From positions 496,001 to 560,000 of the forward strand of contig NZ_PGFB01000001.1 in NCBI RefSeq assembly GCF_002797855.1: a stretch of DNA of 64,000 nt. The letters are read 5' to 3'. The stretch comes from Compostimonas suwonensis (GTDB taxonomy: Bacteria > Actinomycetota > Actinomycetes > Actinomycetales > Microbacteriaceae). Under the pieces are notes generated by a model that did not search any database, was not told the DNA's origin, and saw nothing but the letters and a program-made list of their open reading frames with translations. Positions 1 through 8,750 of this stretch are shown one piece after another. The translations under genes and the position numbers were made by a program. The stretch's first letter is position 1, and each line of letters opens with the position of its first letter.

Positions 1-3000
1 CACAACCCGACGATCGACGCCGGGATCGTGCGCGGCCCGCTGAAGGTCTCGGTCGGCGACTACGTCTGGCTCGACACCGACCACAACGGCCTGCAGGGTG
101 ACGACGAGACCGGCATCCCGGGCGTTGTGCTCACCCTCACAGGTCCGAACGGCGCGGTCGTCGACATCGACGGCGAGGCCGTCGGCCCCGTGACGACCGA
201 CGCGAACGGCGCTTACCTGTTCGACCGCCTCCCTGCGCTCGACGCGGGCCAGCACTACACGGCGACGATCGACCAGGCCGCCTCGCACGACGCGCTCGTC
301 GGCCTCGTGCCCACGATCGCCGAAGCCGGCGACGACGGAGCGGCCGACTCGTCGACCAACAGCGCGGACTCGACCGCCGACCTCACGACCGACCTCGCCG
401 AAGATCGCACACTCGACTTCGGCTTCGTCGGTGCGCCTCGCGTGAGCGTGGGCGACTTCGTCTGGGTCGACACGGACCGCGATGGCCTGCAGGATGCGGG
501 CGAGCCCGGCATCCCGGGAGTGGTGCTCACGGTCACGGGCCCCGACGACGAGCCGGTCTCCGACGTCAACGAGCAGCCGGTCGGCTCCGTGACGACCGAC
601 GCGAACGGCGCCTATCTCTTCGGCGATCTGCCGGTGCTCGCCGCGGGCGAGTCCTACACGGTGACGATCGACCAGGATGCCTCGGCCGAGGCTCTCGCGC
701 CGTACATCGCCACGATCGCGGGCGCGGGCGACGACCGGGGCGACGACTCCTCGACCGGCTCTGCGACCACATCCGCAGCGCTCACCGCCGACGGTCAGGA
801 GGACCTGAGCCTCGACTTCGGCTTTGTGCAGCCGCGTGTCTCGGTCGGCGACTACGTCTGGGCCGACACCGACCGCGACGGCGTGCAAGACGCGGGCGAG
901 GCCGGCATCCCGGGTGTGACTCTCACGATCGAGGACTCCGAGGGCCGACCGGTCGTCGACGTCTTCGGCGACGAGGTCGCGGCCGCGGTGACCGACGCCG
1001 ACGGCGCCTACCTGTTCGCGAACCTGCCGGCGCTGCCCGCGGGTGAGGGCTACACCGTGCGCATCGATCAGGATGCTTCGGCCGACGCCCTCGCGCCGTA
1101 CATCCCGACCGTGCAGAACGCGGGCGACGACGACGCGGCCGACTCCTCGACCGACGTCGTCTCGAGCGGGGCGGATCTCTCCGCCGACGGCGCCTCCGAC
1201 ACGACCCTCGATTTCGGCTTCGTTCTGCCGCAGGTCTCGGTGGGCGACTTCGTCTGGGCCGACACGAACCGCGATGGTCTGCAAGAGCAGGGGGAGCCGG
1301 GCATCCCCGGCGTGACGCTCACGCTCGAGGGTCCCGACGGCGACGCCGTGACCGACGTCTTCGGCGAGGTGGTCGGTCCGGTCACGACAGACGAGAACGG
1401 GGTGTACGTCTTCGACGGGCTGCCGGTTCTGGGCGACGGCGAGCACTACACGGTGACGATCGACCAGGATGCCTCTGCCGAGGCTCTCGCGCCGTACATC
1501 CCGGCGACGGCCGGTGCCGGCGATGACGAGTCGCTCGACTCCTCCACCGGATCGGCGTCGACCGTCGATGAGCTCTCGGCAGACGGTGCCTCAGATCCCA
1601 CGCTCGACTTCGGCTTCGTGAAGCCGCGCGTCTCGGTGGGCGACTACGTCTGGGTCGACACGAACCGCGACGGACTGCAGGATGACGCGGAGTCGGGCAT
1701 CGAGGGCGTCACGCTCACGATCGCCGGCCCCCACGGCGAGACCGTGACCGACGTCTTCGGCGATGAGGTCGCCCCCGTCGTGACCGACGAGAACGGCGCC
1801 TACCTCTTCGAGGACCTGCCGGTTCTGGGCGACGGCGAGCACTACACGGTGACGATCGACCAGGACGCCTCGGCCGAGGCGCTCGCGCCGTACATCGCGA
1901 CGACGGCCGGCGCCGGGGACGACGAGGGCGACGACTCGTCGACCGACTCGGCCGCGACATCCGCCGCCCTCGACACGGACGGCGACTCCGACACGACCCT
2001 GGACTTCGGCTTCGTGCTGCCGCGCGTCTCCCTGGGTGACGTCGTCTGGGTCGATGTGAGCCGCAACGGTCTGCAGGATGCGGGCGAGCCGGGCATCCCG
2101 GGCGTCACGCTCACGATCGAGGGCCCGGACGGCCAGCCGGTGACCGACGTGTTCGGCGAGGAGGTGGCTCCCGTCGTGACCGACGGGAGCGGTCTCTACC
2201 ACTTCGAGAACCTGCCGGTGCTGCCGGTGGGGGGTTACACCGTGCGCATCGACCAGGATGCCTCGGCCGAGGCTCTCGCGCCGTACATCCCGACCGAACC
2301 GCGCGTGGGCGACGACCGCGGTCTCGACTCGTCAACCGGCTCGGCGTCGAACGAGTCCCCGCTGCTGACCGACGGCGCCTCCGATGAGACGCTCGACTTC
2401 GGCTTTGTGCTGCCGCGGGTGACCGTGGGCGACTACGTCTGGCACGACCGCGACTTCGACGGCCGTCAAGACGAGGGCGAGCCCGGCGTCCCCGGTGTCG
2501 TCGTGGCGATCACGGGGCCGCACGGCACCGTCGTCGACGTCTTCGGCGACGAGGTCGAGCCCGTGACGACCGGTGACGACGGCTCCTACGAGTTCCCGAA
2601 CCTGCCGGTTCTGGCAGACGGCGAGCACTACACGGTCACGGTCGACGAGGGCGCTTCGAAGGATGCGCTCGAGGGCTACGTTCCGACGAGGCCCGGCGAG
2701 GGCGACGCGGCGGGCGACTCCTCGACCGGCCTCGCACAGAACGTGAACGACCTGGCGACGGACGGGGCGGACGACCCCACGCTCGACTTCGGTTTCATCA
2801 TCCCGGTGAGCGTCTCGGACTACGTGTGGTTCGATCAGAACGAGAACGGCGTGCAGGATCCGGGCGAGCCCGGCATCCCGGGTGTTGTGCTCGTGATCAC
2901 CGACACCGACGGCAACCCCGTCACCGACGTGAACGGCGATCCGGTCGGCCCGGTCACGACCGACGAGAACGGCCTGTACGACTTCGGCCAGCTGCCCCCC

Positions 3001-3315
3001 GGCACCTACCAGGTCTGGATCGACATGGACGCCTCGAAAGACGCGCTCGCGTCGTACACGCCCACGAAGGCGAACGTCGGCGACCGCGGCGCGGACTCGT
3101 CGACCGGCTCCGCGGTGTCGATCGCGCTGCTCGGCGGCGACTCCGACGACACGCTCGACTTCGGCTTCGTGCTGATCCCGGGCGCCGTGCCTCCGGCCGA
3201 CCTCGCGCACACGGGCGTCGACACGCCGCTGCTCATCTCGATCGCCGGTCTCGGTGGAGCCGCGCTCCTCTTCGGCCTCGCGCTCGTGCTGCAGCGCCGG
3301 CGCCGGCTGAGCTGA
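1..3315 (+). CDS. LAxTG-anchored SdrD-B-like repeat surface protein (5' end outside window)
   Basis: The reading frame is already open at base 1, so the start and signal peptide lie upstream. The visible 1104 residues contain eight tandem modules of about 132 residues. Each begins with a V(S/T)VGDYVW-type motif followed by D.(D/N)RDGxQDxGEPGIPGV and ends near LDFGFV; module starts fall near bases 46, 442, 838, 1234, 1630, 2026, 2419 and 2809, and the last is shorter. This matches the SdrD B-like / Cna-B-type calcium-binding stalk fold of Gram-positive adhesins. The C-terminus has LAHTG (3202-3216), a hydrophobic helix and an Arg-rich tail, the standard sortase signal in actinobacterial LAxTG form. 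It is expected to be covalently attached to peptidoglycan as an extended stalk. The ligand is unknown. Confidence 0.93.
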   Translation, partial: HNPTIDAGIVRGPLKVSVGDYVWLDTDHNGLQGDDETGIPGVVLTLTGPNGAVVDIDGEAVGPVTTDANGAYLFDRLPALDAGQHYTATIDQAASHDALVGLVPTIAEAGDDGAADSSTNSADSTADLTTDLAEDRTLDFGFVGAPRVSVGDFVWVDTDRDGLQDAGEPGIPGVVLTVTGPDDEPVSDVNEQPVGSVTTDANGAYLFGDLPVLAAGESYTVTIDQDASAEALAPYIATIAGAGDDRGDDSSTGSATTSAALTADGQEDLSLDFGFVQPRVSVGDYVWADTDRDGVQDAGEAGIPGVTLTIEDSEGRPVVDVFGDEVAAAVTDADGAYLFANLPALPAGEGYTVRIDQDASADALAPYIPTVQNAGDDDAADSSTDVVSSGADLSADGASDTTLDFGFVLPQVSVGDFVWADTNRDGLQEQGEPGIPGVTLTLEGPDGDAVTDVFGEVVGPVTTDENGVYVFDGLPVLGDGEHYTVTIDQDASAEALAPYIPATAGAGDDESLDSSTGSASTVDELSADGASDPTLDFGFVKPRVSVGDYVWVDTNRDGLQDDAESGIEGVTLTIAGPHGETVTDVFGDEVAPVVTDENGAYLFEDLPVLGDGEHYTVTIDQDASAEALAPYIATTAGAGDDEGDDSSTDSAATSAALDTDGDSDTTLDFGFVLPRVSLGDVVWVDVSRNGLQDAGEPGIPGVTLTIEGPDGQPVTDVFGEEVAPVVTDGSGLYHFENLPVLPVGGYTVRIDQDASAEALAPYIPTEPRVGDDRGLDSSTGSASNESPLLTDGASDETLDFGFVLPRVTVGDYVWHDRDFDGRQDEGEPGVPGVVVAITGPHGTVVDVFGDEVEPVTTGDDGSYEFPNLPVLADGEHYTVTVDEGASKDALEGYVPTRPGEGDAAGDSSTGLAQNVNDLATDGADDPTLDFGFIIPVSVSDYVWFDQNENGVQDPGEPGIPGVVLVITDTDGNPVTDVNGDPVGPVTTDENGLYDFGQLPPGTYQVWIDMDASKDALASYTPTKANVGDRGADSSTGSAVSIALLGGDSDDTLDFGFVLIPGAVPPADLAHTGVDTPLLISIAGLGGAALLFGLALVLQRRRRLS

Positions 3316-3327
3316 TCCTGACGCGGT

Positions 3328-3367
3328 GACGACGGGGGCACCGGCTTCGGCCGGTGCCCCCGTCGTC
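3328..3367. terminator. Strong hairpin after the surface-protein gene
   Basis: GACGACGGGGGCACCGGC and its exact complement are separated only by a TTCG tetraloop, giving an 18-bp stem. It starts 12 bases after the stop codon. No U-run follows, as is common for actinobacterial terminators. Confidence 0.8.
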
Positions 3368-3469
3368 GTTCGCGCCGTTGCGTTGGCCCCGCTCCCTGAT
3401 GAGAGGGGTGCGCCGAGAACGGGATGGCCTCGAGCTGCAACAGGCCGCTGTCGGGCATAGGCTGCACGG

Positions 3470-4201
3470 GTGACCGGCACCGCGAGCGATGTGCAGGCCG
3501 CGCTCCGCGAGGTCGCGGACGCGGCCGACGCCCTGTTCCTGCAGGGGTTCTTCAAGACGGGCCCGGGCCAGTACGGCGAGGGCGACGTCTTCATCGGCGT
3601 GCGCGTTCCGGCGACTCGCGCGGTCGCCAAGCGCTTCCCCGGCCTCGCCCTCCCCGAGATCGACGCCCTGCTCGACAGCGAGGCGCACGAGGACCGCCTG
3701 GCCGCCCTCGTGATCCTCGTGGCCCGTTTCGAGGCCGCCGGCAGGCCCCGCACCCGAGACGACGCGCTGCGCGAGCAGCTCACGGCCGCGTACCTCGCCG
3801 CCGTGCGCCGCGGCCGGGTGAACAACTGGGATCTCGTCGACAGCTCGGCCGAGTTCCTGCTCGGCGAGGCCCTGCTCGATCGGCCTCGCGACATCCTGTT
3901 CGAGCTCGCGGCGAGCGAGATCCTCTGGGAGCGCCGTGTCGCCGTGCTCGCGACCTTCGCCTTCATCAAACGCGGGGATGCCGCGACCACGCTCGAGCTC
4001 GCCGCGCTGCTGCTCGACGACTCCGAAGACCTGATGCACAAGGCGGTCGGCTGGATGCTGCGCGAGATCGGCAAACGCGTCGACCGCGGCATCCTCGTGG
4101 GCTTCCTCGACGCCCACGCGGGCAGGATGCCGCGCACGATGCTCTCGTACGCGACCGAGCACCTCGACCCCGCCGAGCGCGCCCGCTACCGCGCCGTATA
4201 G
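3470..4201 (+). CDS. AlkD-like DNA alkylation repair glycosylase
   Basis: 243 residues with the HEAT-repeat architecture of the AlkD family, which excises positively charged alkylated purines such as 3- and 7-methyl adducts. Diagnostic stretches are VNNWDLVDSS near residue 121, WERRVAVLATFAFIKRG near 147 and LMHKAVGWMLREIGKR near 187; these carry the Trp, Asp and Arg positions that line the lesion pocket in characterised AlkD proteins. The GTG at 3470 is chosen because a TAGGCT -10 box lies exactly six bases upstream, which fits a leaderless transcript, and because no Shine-Dalgarno sequence is present. It stands alone, between two hairpins. Substrate range is inferred from the family only. 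Confidence 0.9.
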   Translation: MTGTASDVQAALREVADAADALFLQGFFKTGPGQYGEGDVFIGVRVPATRAVAKRFPGLALPEIDALLDSEAHEDRLAALVILVARFEAAGRPRTRDDALREQLTAAYLAAVRRGRVNNWDLVDSSAEFLLGEALLDRPRDILFELAASEILWERRVAVLATFAFIKRGDAATTLELAALLLDDSEDLMHKAVGWMLREIGKRVDRGILVGFLDAHAGRMPRTMLSYATEHLDPAERARYRAV

Positions 4202-4222
4202 ATCGAGCGGGCACGTGAATGT

Positions 4223-4256
4223 CCTGCGGGCACGCGGAAGTCTGCGTGCCCGCAGG
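4223..4256. terminator. Bidirectional hairpin between convergent genes
   Basis: CCTGCGGGCACGC pairs with GCGTGCCCGCAGG across an 8-base loop: a perfect 13-bp stem lying between the alkylation-repair gene and the convergent acs gene. It probably terminates both. Confidence 0.75.
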
Positions 4257-4295
4257 ATGATCGCGTGCCGCGAGCGACGGCGACCTCGGCGCGCG

Positions 4296-6395
4296 TCAGG
4301 GTGCGGGGCGCACGATGCCGGCGATCGTGGCGGGCACCGTCGCATCCTGCAGGGAGGTCGTGTCGCCGAGGGGGCGCCCGTCGACGATGTCGCCGAGCAG
4401 GCGGCGCATGATCTTGCCCGAGCGGGTCTTCGGCAGGTCGGGAACGAGGTGGATGTCGCGGGGTTTCGCGATCGGCCCGATCGCCGTCGCGACGTGGGCG
4501 CGCAGCTCCGCGATCAGGGCCGCGCGGGCGTCTGCGTCCGTGCCCGAGGCGATGGCGGCGGCGGCCCCGGATGGGATCACGAACGCGGCGATCGCCGAAC
4601 CCGTGGTCGCGTCATCCACACCGACGACGCCGGCCTCGCCGACAGACGGATGCGAGACGAGCGCCGACTCGATCTCGATCGTCGAGAGCCGGTGGCCCGA
4701 GACGTTGATGACGTCGTCGACGCGGCCGAGCACCCAGATGTCGCCGTCGCCGTCGTACTTGGCGCCGTCGCCGGAGAAGAAGTAGCCCTGCTCGGCGTAG
4801 CGCGCCCAGTAGGAGTCGCGATAGCGCTGGGGGTTGCCCCAGACGGTGCGTGCCATGCCGGGCCAGGTTCCGTCGATCACGAGGAAGCCGCCCGAGCCGA
4901 ACGGCACCTGCTGCCCGCGCTCGTCGACCACGCGCGTCGTGAGGCCGGGCAGGGCGCGCAGGGCCGAGCCGGGCTTGAGGGTGTCGACGCCGGGCAGCGG
5001 GGCCATGATCGCGGCCCCCGTCTCCGACTGCCACCAGGTGTCGACGATGGGCGCCCGGCCGCCGCCGATGTTCTCGTGGAACCACACCCAGGCCTCGGGG
5101 TTGATCGCCTCGCCCACCGAGCCCAGCAGGCGGATGCTCGAGAGCTCGAACTCGCTCGGCAGGCCTCGCGGGAACCAGGTCATGAAGGTGCGGATGAGGG
5201 TGGGCGCCGAGTAGTAGGTCGTCACGCCATAGCGCTCGATGATCTCGAAGTGCCGGCCCGCGTGCGGGGTGTTGGGCGTGCCCTCGTAGAGAACGCTCGT
5301 CACGCCGTTCGAGAGCGGGCCGTAGAGCACGTAGCTGTGCGCCGTGACCCAGGCGAGGTCGGCCGTGCACCAGTAGACGTCGTCGTCCTTCGCGTCGAAG
5401 ACCGCCCAGTGGCTCCAGGAGGCGTGGGTGAGGTAGCCGCCGCTCGTGTGCACGAGGCCCTTCGGCTTGCCCGTCGTGCCGGAGGTGTAGATGATGAAGA
5501 GCGGGGTCTCGGCGTCGAAGAACTCGGGCTCGTGCACATCCGGCTGGCGGTCGACGATGTCGTGCCACCAGACGTCGCGGCCCTCGGTCCACGGGATGTC
5601 GCTTCCCGTGCGGTTCACGACGAGCACGTGCTCGACGCTCTCCACGCCCGCCACGGCCTCGTCCGCCGCCGACTTCACGGGCACCGCGGCGCCGCGGCGG
5701 TACTGGCCGTCGGTCGTGATGAGCAGCTTCGCGCCCGTGTCCTCGACGCGGAAGCGCAGCGCCTCGGCCGAGAAGCCGCCGAAGACGAGCGAGTGGATGG
5801 CGCCGATCCGGGCGATCGCGAGCGTCGCGATGACCGTCTCGGGGATGACCGGGAGGTAGAGCACCACGCGGTCGCCCTCGCGGATGCCGAGCTCGGTGAG
5901 GGCGTGCGCGGCCTTCGCGACCTCGCGCTGCAGCTCGGCGTAGGTGATGGTGCGGCGGTCGCCGGGCTCGCCTTCGAAGAAGAACGCGACCTTGTCGCCC
6001 TTGCCGGCGGCGACGTGCCGGTCGACGAGGTTGACGGCGACGTTGAGCCTGCCGCCCGCGAACCACTCGGCGCGGGGGATGGAGAGATCCTCGCCCTCTG
6101 CGACCGCCGGCTCCCAGCTGTGGGTCGTGTGCCACGGCTGTGCCCAGTCGAGACGGCGGGCCTGCTCGGCCCAGAACGCGACCGGGTCGGCGGCGGCACG
6201 GGCGTGCTCGCCGGCATCCACGTTCGCCTGGGCCGTGAAGGCGGCCGGCGCCGGGTAGCGGCGGCTCTCGGTCAGCAGGTTGCTGATCGTGCCGTGCTCG
6301 TCGACCTGTGCTGCTTCGTCCGGTCGTGCTGCTGCGCCCGTCTGCGCTGCTGCGCCCGGCTGTGCGGCGATGCCGGACTGCTCCGTTGTGCTCAT
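4296..6395 (-). CDS. acs: Acetyl-CoA synthetase (AMP-forming)
   Basis: 699 residues covering a full acetate-CoA ligase, which activates acetate through acetyl-AMP to acetyl-CoA. Visible family motifs are the adenylation core YTSGTTGKPKG near residue 302, DTWWQSETG, the YFFSGDGAKYDGDG hinge region, and near residue 655 PKTRSGKIMRR, whose lysine is the usual regulatory acetylation site. The first 30 residues are Ala/Gln-rich and not part of the fold; a shorter start cannot be excluded. It is transcribed alone toward the hairpin at 4223-4256. A family A palindrome lies just upstream of the start. Confidence 0.96.
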   Translation of the reverse strand: MSTTEQSGIAAQPGAAAQTGAAARPDEAAQVDEHGTISNLLTESRRYPAPAAFTAQANVDAGEHARAAADPVAFWAEQARRLDWAQPWHTTHSWEPAVAEGEDLSIPRAEWFAGGRLNVAVNLVDRHVAAGKGDKVAFFFEGEPGDRRTITYAELQREVAKAAHALTELGIREGDRVVLYLPVIPETVIATLAIARIGAIHSLVFGGFSAEALRFRVEDTGAKLLITTDGQYRRGAAVPVKSAADEAVAGVESVEHVLVVNRTGSDIPWTEGRDVWWHDIVDRQPDVHEPEFFDAETPLFIIYTSGTTGKPKGLVHTSGGYLTHASWSHWAVFDAKDDDVYWCTADLAWVTAHSYVLYGPLSNGVTSVLYEGTPNTPHAGRHFEIIERYGVTTYYSAPTLIRTFMTWFPRGLPSEFELSSIRLLGSVGEAINPEAWVWFHENIGGGRAPIVDTWWQSETGAAIMAPLPGVDTLKPGSALRALPGLTTRVVDERGQQVPFGSGGFLVIDGTWPGMARTVWGNPQRYRDSYWARYAEQGYFFSGDGAKYDGDGDIWVLGRVDDVINVSGHRLSTIEIESALVSHPSVGEAGVVGVDDATTGSAIAAFVIPSGAAAAIASGTDADARAALIAELRAHVATAIGPIAKPRDIHLVPDLPKTRSGKIMRRLLGDIVDGRPLGDTTSLQDATVPATIAGIVRPAP

Positions 6396-6465
6396 GTTTC
6401 GACGCTACCCAAGTGAGGAGAGATGCTGGTGTGGTCGTGCAATCCGCGGTAACACGGTGTGGAAA

Positions 6466-6546
6466 TCAAAACGACGGAGATTCCGGCCGATCGGGCAGGT
6501 TTTGGGCCGAAAAGCCCTCATATCGGCACAATCTCCGTCGTTTTGA
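6466..6546. repeat. Palindromic element, family A copy 1
   Basis: 81 bp. The arms TCAAAACGACGGAGATT and AATCTCCGTCGTTTTGA are perfect 17-bp inverted repeats. The centre contains a second imperfect inverted repeat (CCGAT ... ATCGG around GGGCCGAAAAGCCC). It lies between the end of ssuC and the start of acs, both on the minus strand. Confidence 0.9.
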
Positions 6547-6590
6547 GTGCAGGACGTCGTTGTGAGCGCGGGCGAGGTCGACGGAGGCGT

Positions 6591-7520
6591 TCACGCCCAC
6601 TTCTTGTTGGCCCAGCGCTCGAAGAGCCCGACGATCGAGTCGGTGAGCTTGCCGAGCACGGCGAGCAGGATGATGGCGAGGAAGATGCGGTCGATGCGTC
6701 CGTTGTTCCCCGAATCCGATAACAGGAAGCCGAGACCCATGGATGCCGCGATCAGCTCCGCCGCCACGAGGAACAGCCAGGCCTGGGCGAGCGCGAGCCG
6801 CAATCCGGAGATGACGGAGGGCACGACGGCCGGCAGCTGCACGGTCGTGAAGAGCTTCACCCCGCGCAGCCCGAAGGCGCGGCCGGCCTCCACGAGGTGG
6901 CGGTCGACGTGGCGCAGGGCGGCCGCGACGGTCGTGTAGACGGGGAAGAAGGCGCCGATCGTGATGAGGATGATCTTCGACTCCTCACCGATCTTGAACC
7001 AGAGGATGAGCAGCGGCACCCAGGCGAGCGAGGGCACCGCGCGGATGGCGCCGAGCGTCGGCGCGAGCAGGATGTCGGCGAAACGCGAGAGCCCCACGAC
7101 GGCGCCGAGGAAGAGCCCGAGGGCGGCCCCGATGAGGAAGCCGATGATCACGCGCTGCGTCGAGATGGCGATGTACTGCCAGAGCAGGCCGCGCTGGGCG
7201 AGGTCGACGGCGGCCTCCCACACCATGGCGGGCGAGGGGATCTGCGACGTCGAGGCGATGCCGGTCGTCGTCACGAACTGCCAGATCGACAGCACGAGCA
7301 CGGGGATGATCGCCCCGCCCACGATGATGAACCAGGTGCGCGAGGTCAGCCGACGGTGGCCGCCGCGCTTGGCGGTGTCCTCCCGACGTTCGGCGGCTTT
7401 GCCCGCTGCGACGACCTCCGGTCGCGCGCGCACGGCGGCCGTCGCGCTCGGGAACTCGGTCGCGCCGAGCAGCCCCTGGCGCACCTGCTCGCTGTTGGTG
7501 AGCTTGTCGCGATCCGACAT
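6591..7520 (-). CDS. ssuC: ABC transporter permease, SsuC/TauC (NitT/TauT) family
   Basis: 309-residue inner-membrane permease. After a cytoplasmic N-terminal tail of about 70 residues come six predicted helices, beginning with WFIIVGGAIIPVLVLSIW. The EAA-type coupling motif is seen as EAGRAFGLRGVKLFTTVQLPA near residue 210. It is the last gene of a three-gene minus-strand unit after an ATPase (8751-9671) and a lipoprotein (7620-8672). The family imports sulfonates, nitrate, taurine or related small anions; the exact substrate cannot be read from sequence. A 16-bp-arm palindrome separates it from ssuA and may lower its expression relative to the binding protein. Confidence 0.88.
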   Translation of the reverse strand: MSDRDKLTNSEQVRQGLLGATEFPSATAAVRARPEVVAAGKAAERREDTAKRGGHRRLTSRTWFIIVGGAIIPVLVLSIWQFVTTTGIASTSQIPSPAMVWEAAVDLAQRGLLWQYIAISTQRVIIGFLIGAALGLFLGAVVGLSRFADILLAPTLGAIRAVPSLAWVPLLILWFKIGEESKIILITIGAFFPVYTTVAAALRHVDRHLVEAGRAFGLRGVKLFTTVQLPAVVPSVISGLRLALAQAWLFLVAAELIAASMGLGFLLSDSGNNGRIDRIFLAIILLAVLGKLTDSIVGLFERWANKKWA

Positions 7521-7550
7521 CCGGGTTGTGCTCTCTTCTCAGGCTCTACG

Positions 7551-7611
7551 GCGAGACGTCACAGAAACAGAGTGCGCGGCATCCGCGACCGAAGCTTCTG
7601 TGACGTCTCGC
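7551..7611. repeat. Palindromic element, family E, inside the ssu operon
   Basis: 61 bp with perfect 16-bp arms GCGAGACGTCACAGAA and TTCTGTGACGTCTCGC. The interior holds a small second hairpin (GCGCGG/CCGCG). It sits between the ssuA stop and the ssuC start on the same transcript, so it would fold in the mRNA. Confidence 0.85.
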
Positions 7612-7619
7612 GGAAGGGG

Positions 7620-8672
7620 TTATTCGACGATGGAGGGGTCGGCCTTCTTCGCGAAGGTGTCGTTGATGATCGTGTCGAGGGCCTCGTCGATCGCGTCCTG
7701 CGATGCGACGTCACCGCTCTCGACGAAGATCGGGCCGATCGTCGTGAGCACGTCGACCTGCGCCTGGCCGGGAACGTTGTCGACGTCGAGGTTGGTGCGC
7801 TCGGTGATGACCTGGGTCGCGACCGCGGGGTCGATGCTCGCGGCGGTCGCGAGGATCGAGGCCGTCTCCTCGGGGTTGTCGAGCGCCCACTGGCGGGCGT
7901 GCTCGTAGACGTCGACGACGGTCTGGGCCACGTCGGGCTTGTTCTCGATGAAGTCCTCGGTCGCGTTCAGGAAGCCGTAGCTGTTGAAGTCGACGTTGCG
8001 GTAGAGGAACTGCGCGCCCGAGGCGATCGCCCCGCCCATGATCGGGTCGAGACCCGACCACGCGTCGACGGAGCCGTTCTGCAGGGCGGCCCAGCCGTCG
8101 GCGTGCTGGAGGTTCTGCACGGTCACGTCGCTCTGCGAGAGGCCGGCCTCCTCGAGCGCCTGGAGCAGGAAGAAGTAGGGGTCGGTGCCCTTGGTCGCGG
8201 CGATCTGCTTGCCCTTGAGGTCTGCGACCGAGGTGATGGGCGAGCCGGCGGGAACGACGAGCGCGGCCCACTCGGGCTGCGAGTAGATGTCGATCACCTG
8301 GATGGGCGAGCCGTTCGAGCGGGCGAGCAGCGCGGCGGATCCGGCGGTGGAGCCCACGTCGATCGCACCGGCGCGCAGGGCCTCGTTGGCCTTGTTGGAG
8401 CCGGCCGACTGCACCCAGTTGACCGTGATGTCCTGGTCGGCGAGGGCGTCCTCGAGCCAGCCCTGGTCTTTGATGACGAGGCTCAGCGGGTTGTAGGTCG
8501 CGAAGTCGATGTTGAGCGTGCCGCCCTCGGTGACGATGGCGCCGTCGGTCGAGACCGCGGTCGATTCGGGCTCGCTGGCCTGGCCTTCGCCGGCCACGCA
8601 GCCGCTCAGGAGAAGGGCGGCGGCCGCCGCGCCGGCGACGAGCGCCACGGTGGTGAGCTTTCTGGCTTTCAT
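7620..8672 (-). CDS. ssuA: Substrate-binding lipoprotein, SsuA-like
   Basis: 350 residues. The N-terminus is a lipoprotein signal: MKARK, a hydrophobic stretch, then the lipobox LLSGC near residue 25. The mature part has the periplasmic-binding type II fold of the SsuA/NitT/TauA group, with the ligand-loop pattern AGAIDVGSTAGSAALLARSNG near residue 105 and VPAGSPITSVADLKGKQIAA near 155. It would capture the anionic ligand outside the membrane for the SsuB/SsuC pair. The start is supported by an upstream AAGGA. Aliphatic sulfonate is the most likely ligand class by resemblance, but nitrate, taurine or thiamine precursors are possible. Confidence 0.87.
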   Translation of the reverse strand: MKARKLTTVALVAGAAAAALLLSGCVAGEGQASEPESTAVSTDGAIVTEGGTLNIDFATYNPLSLVIKDQGWLEDALADQDITVNWVQSAGSNKANEALRAGAIDVGSTAGSAALLARSNGSPIQVIDIYSQPEWAALVVPAGSPITSVADLKGKQIAATKGTDPYFFLLQALEEAGLSQSDVTVQNLQHADGWAALQNGSVDAWSGLDPIMGGAIASGAQFLYRNVDFNSYGFLNATEDFIENKPDVAQTVVDVYEHARQWALDNPEETASILATAASIDPAVATQVITERTNLDVDNVPGQAQVDVLTTIGPIFVESGDVASQDAIDEALDTIINDTFAKKADPSIVE

Positions 8673-8750
8673 GGGTGTCCTTGCTGTGTGGGAGTGAGTC
8701 GGTGTGCGGCGCGTTCCGAGAGCCGTGCGGCCCGCGGATGCCTCTGCGCC

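Noticed and set aside
4215-6416. 733-codon plus-strand frame opposite acs
   Set aside because: The minus strand encodes a complete acetyl-CoA synthetase with all motifs; the plus frame is its antisense.
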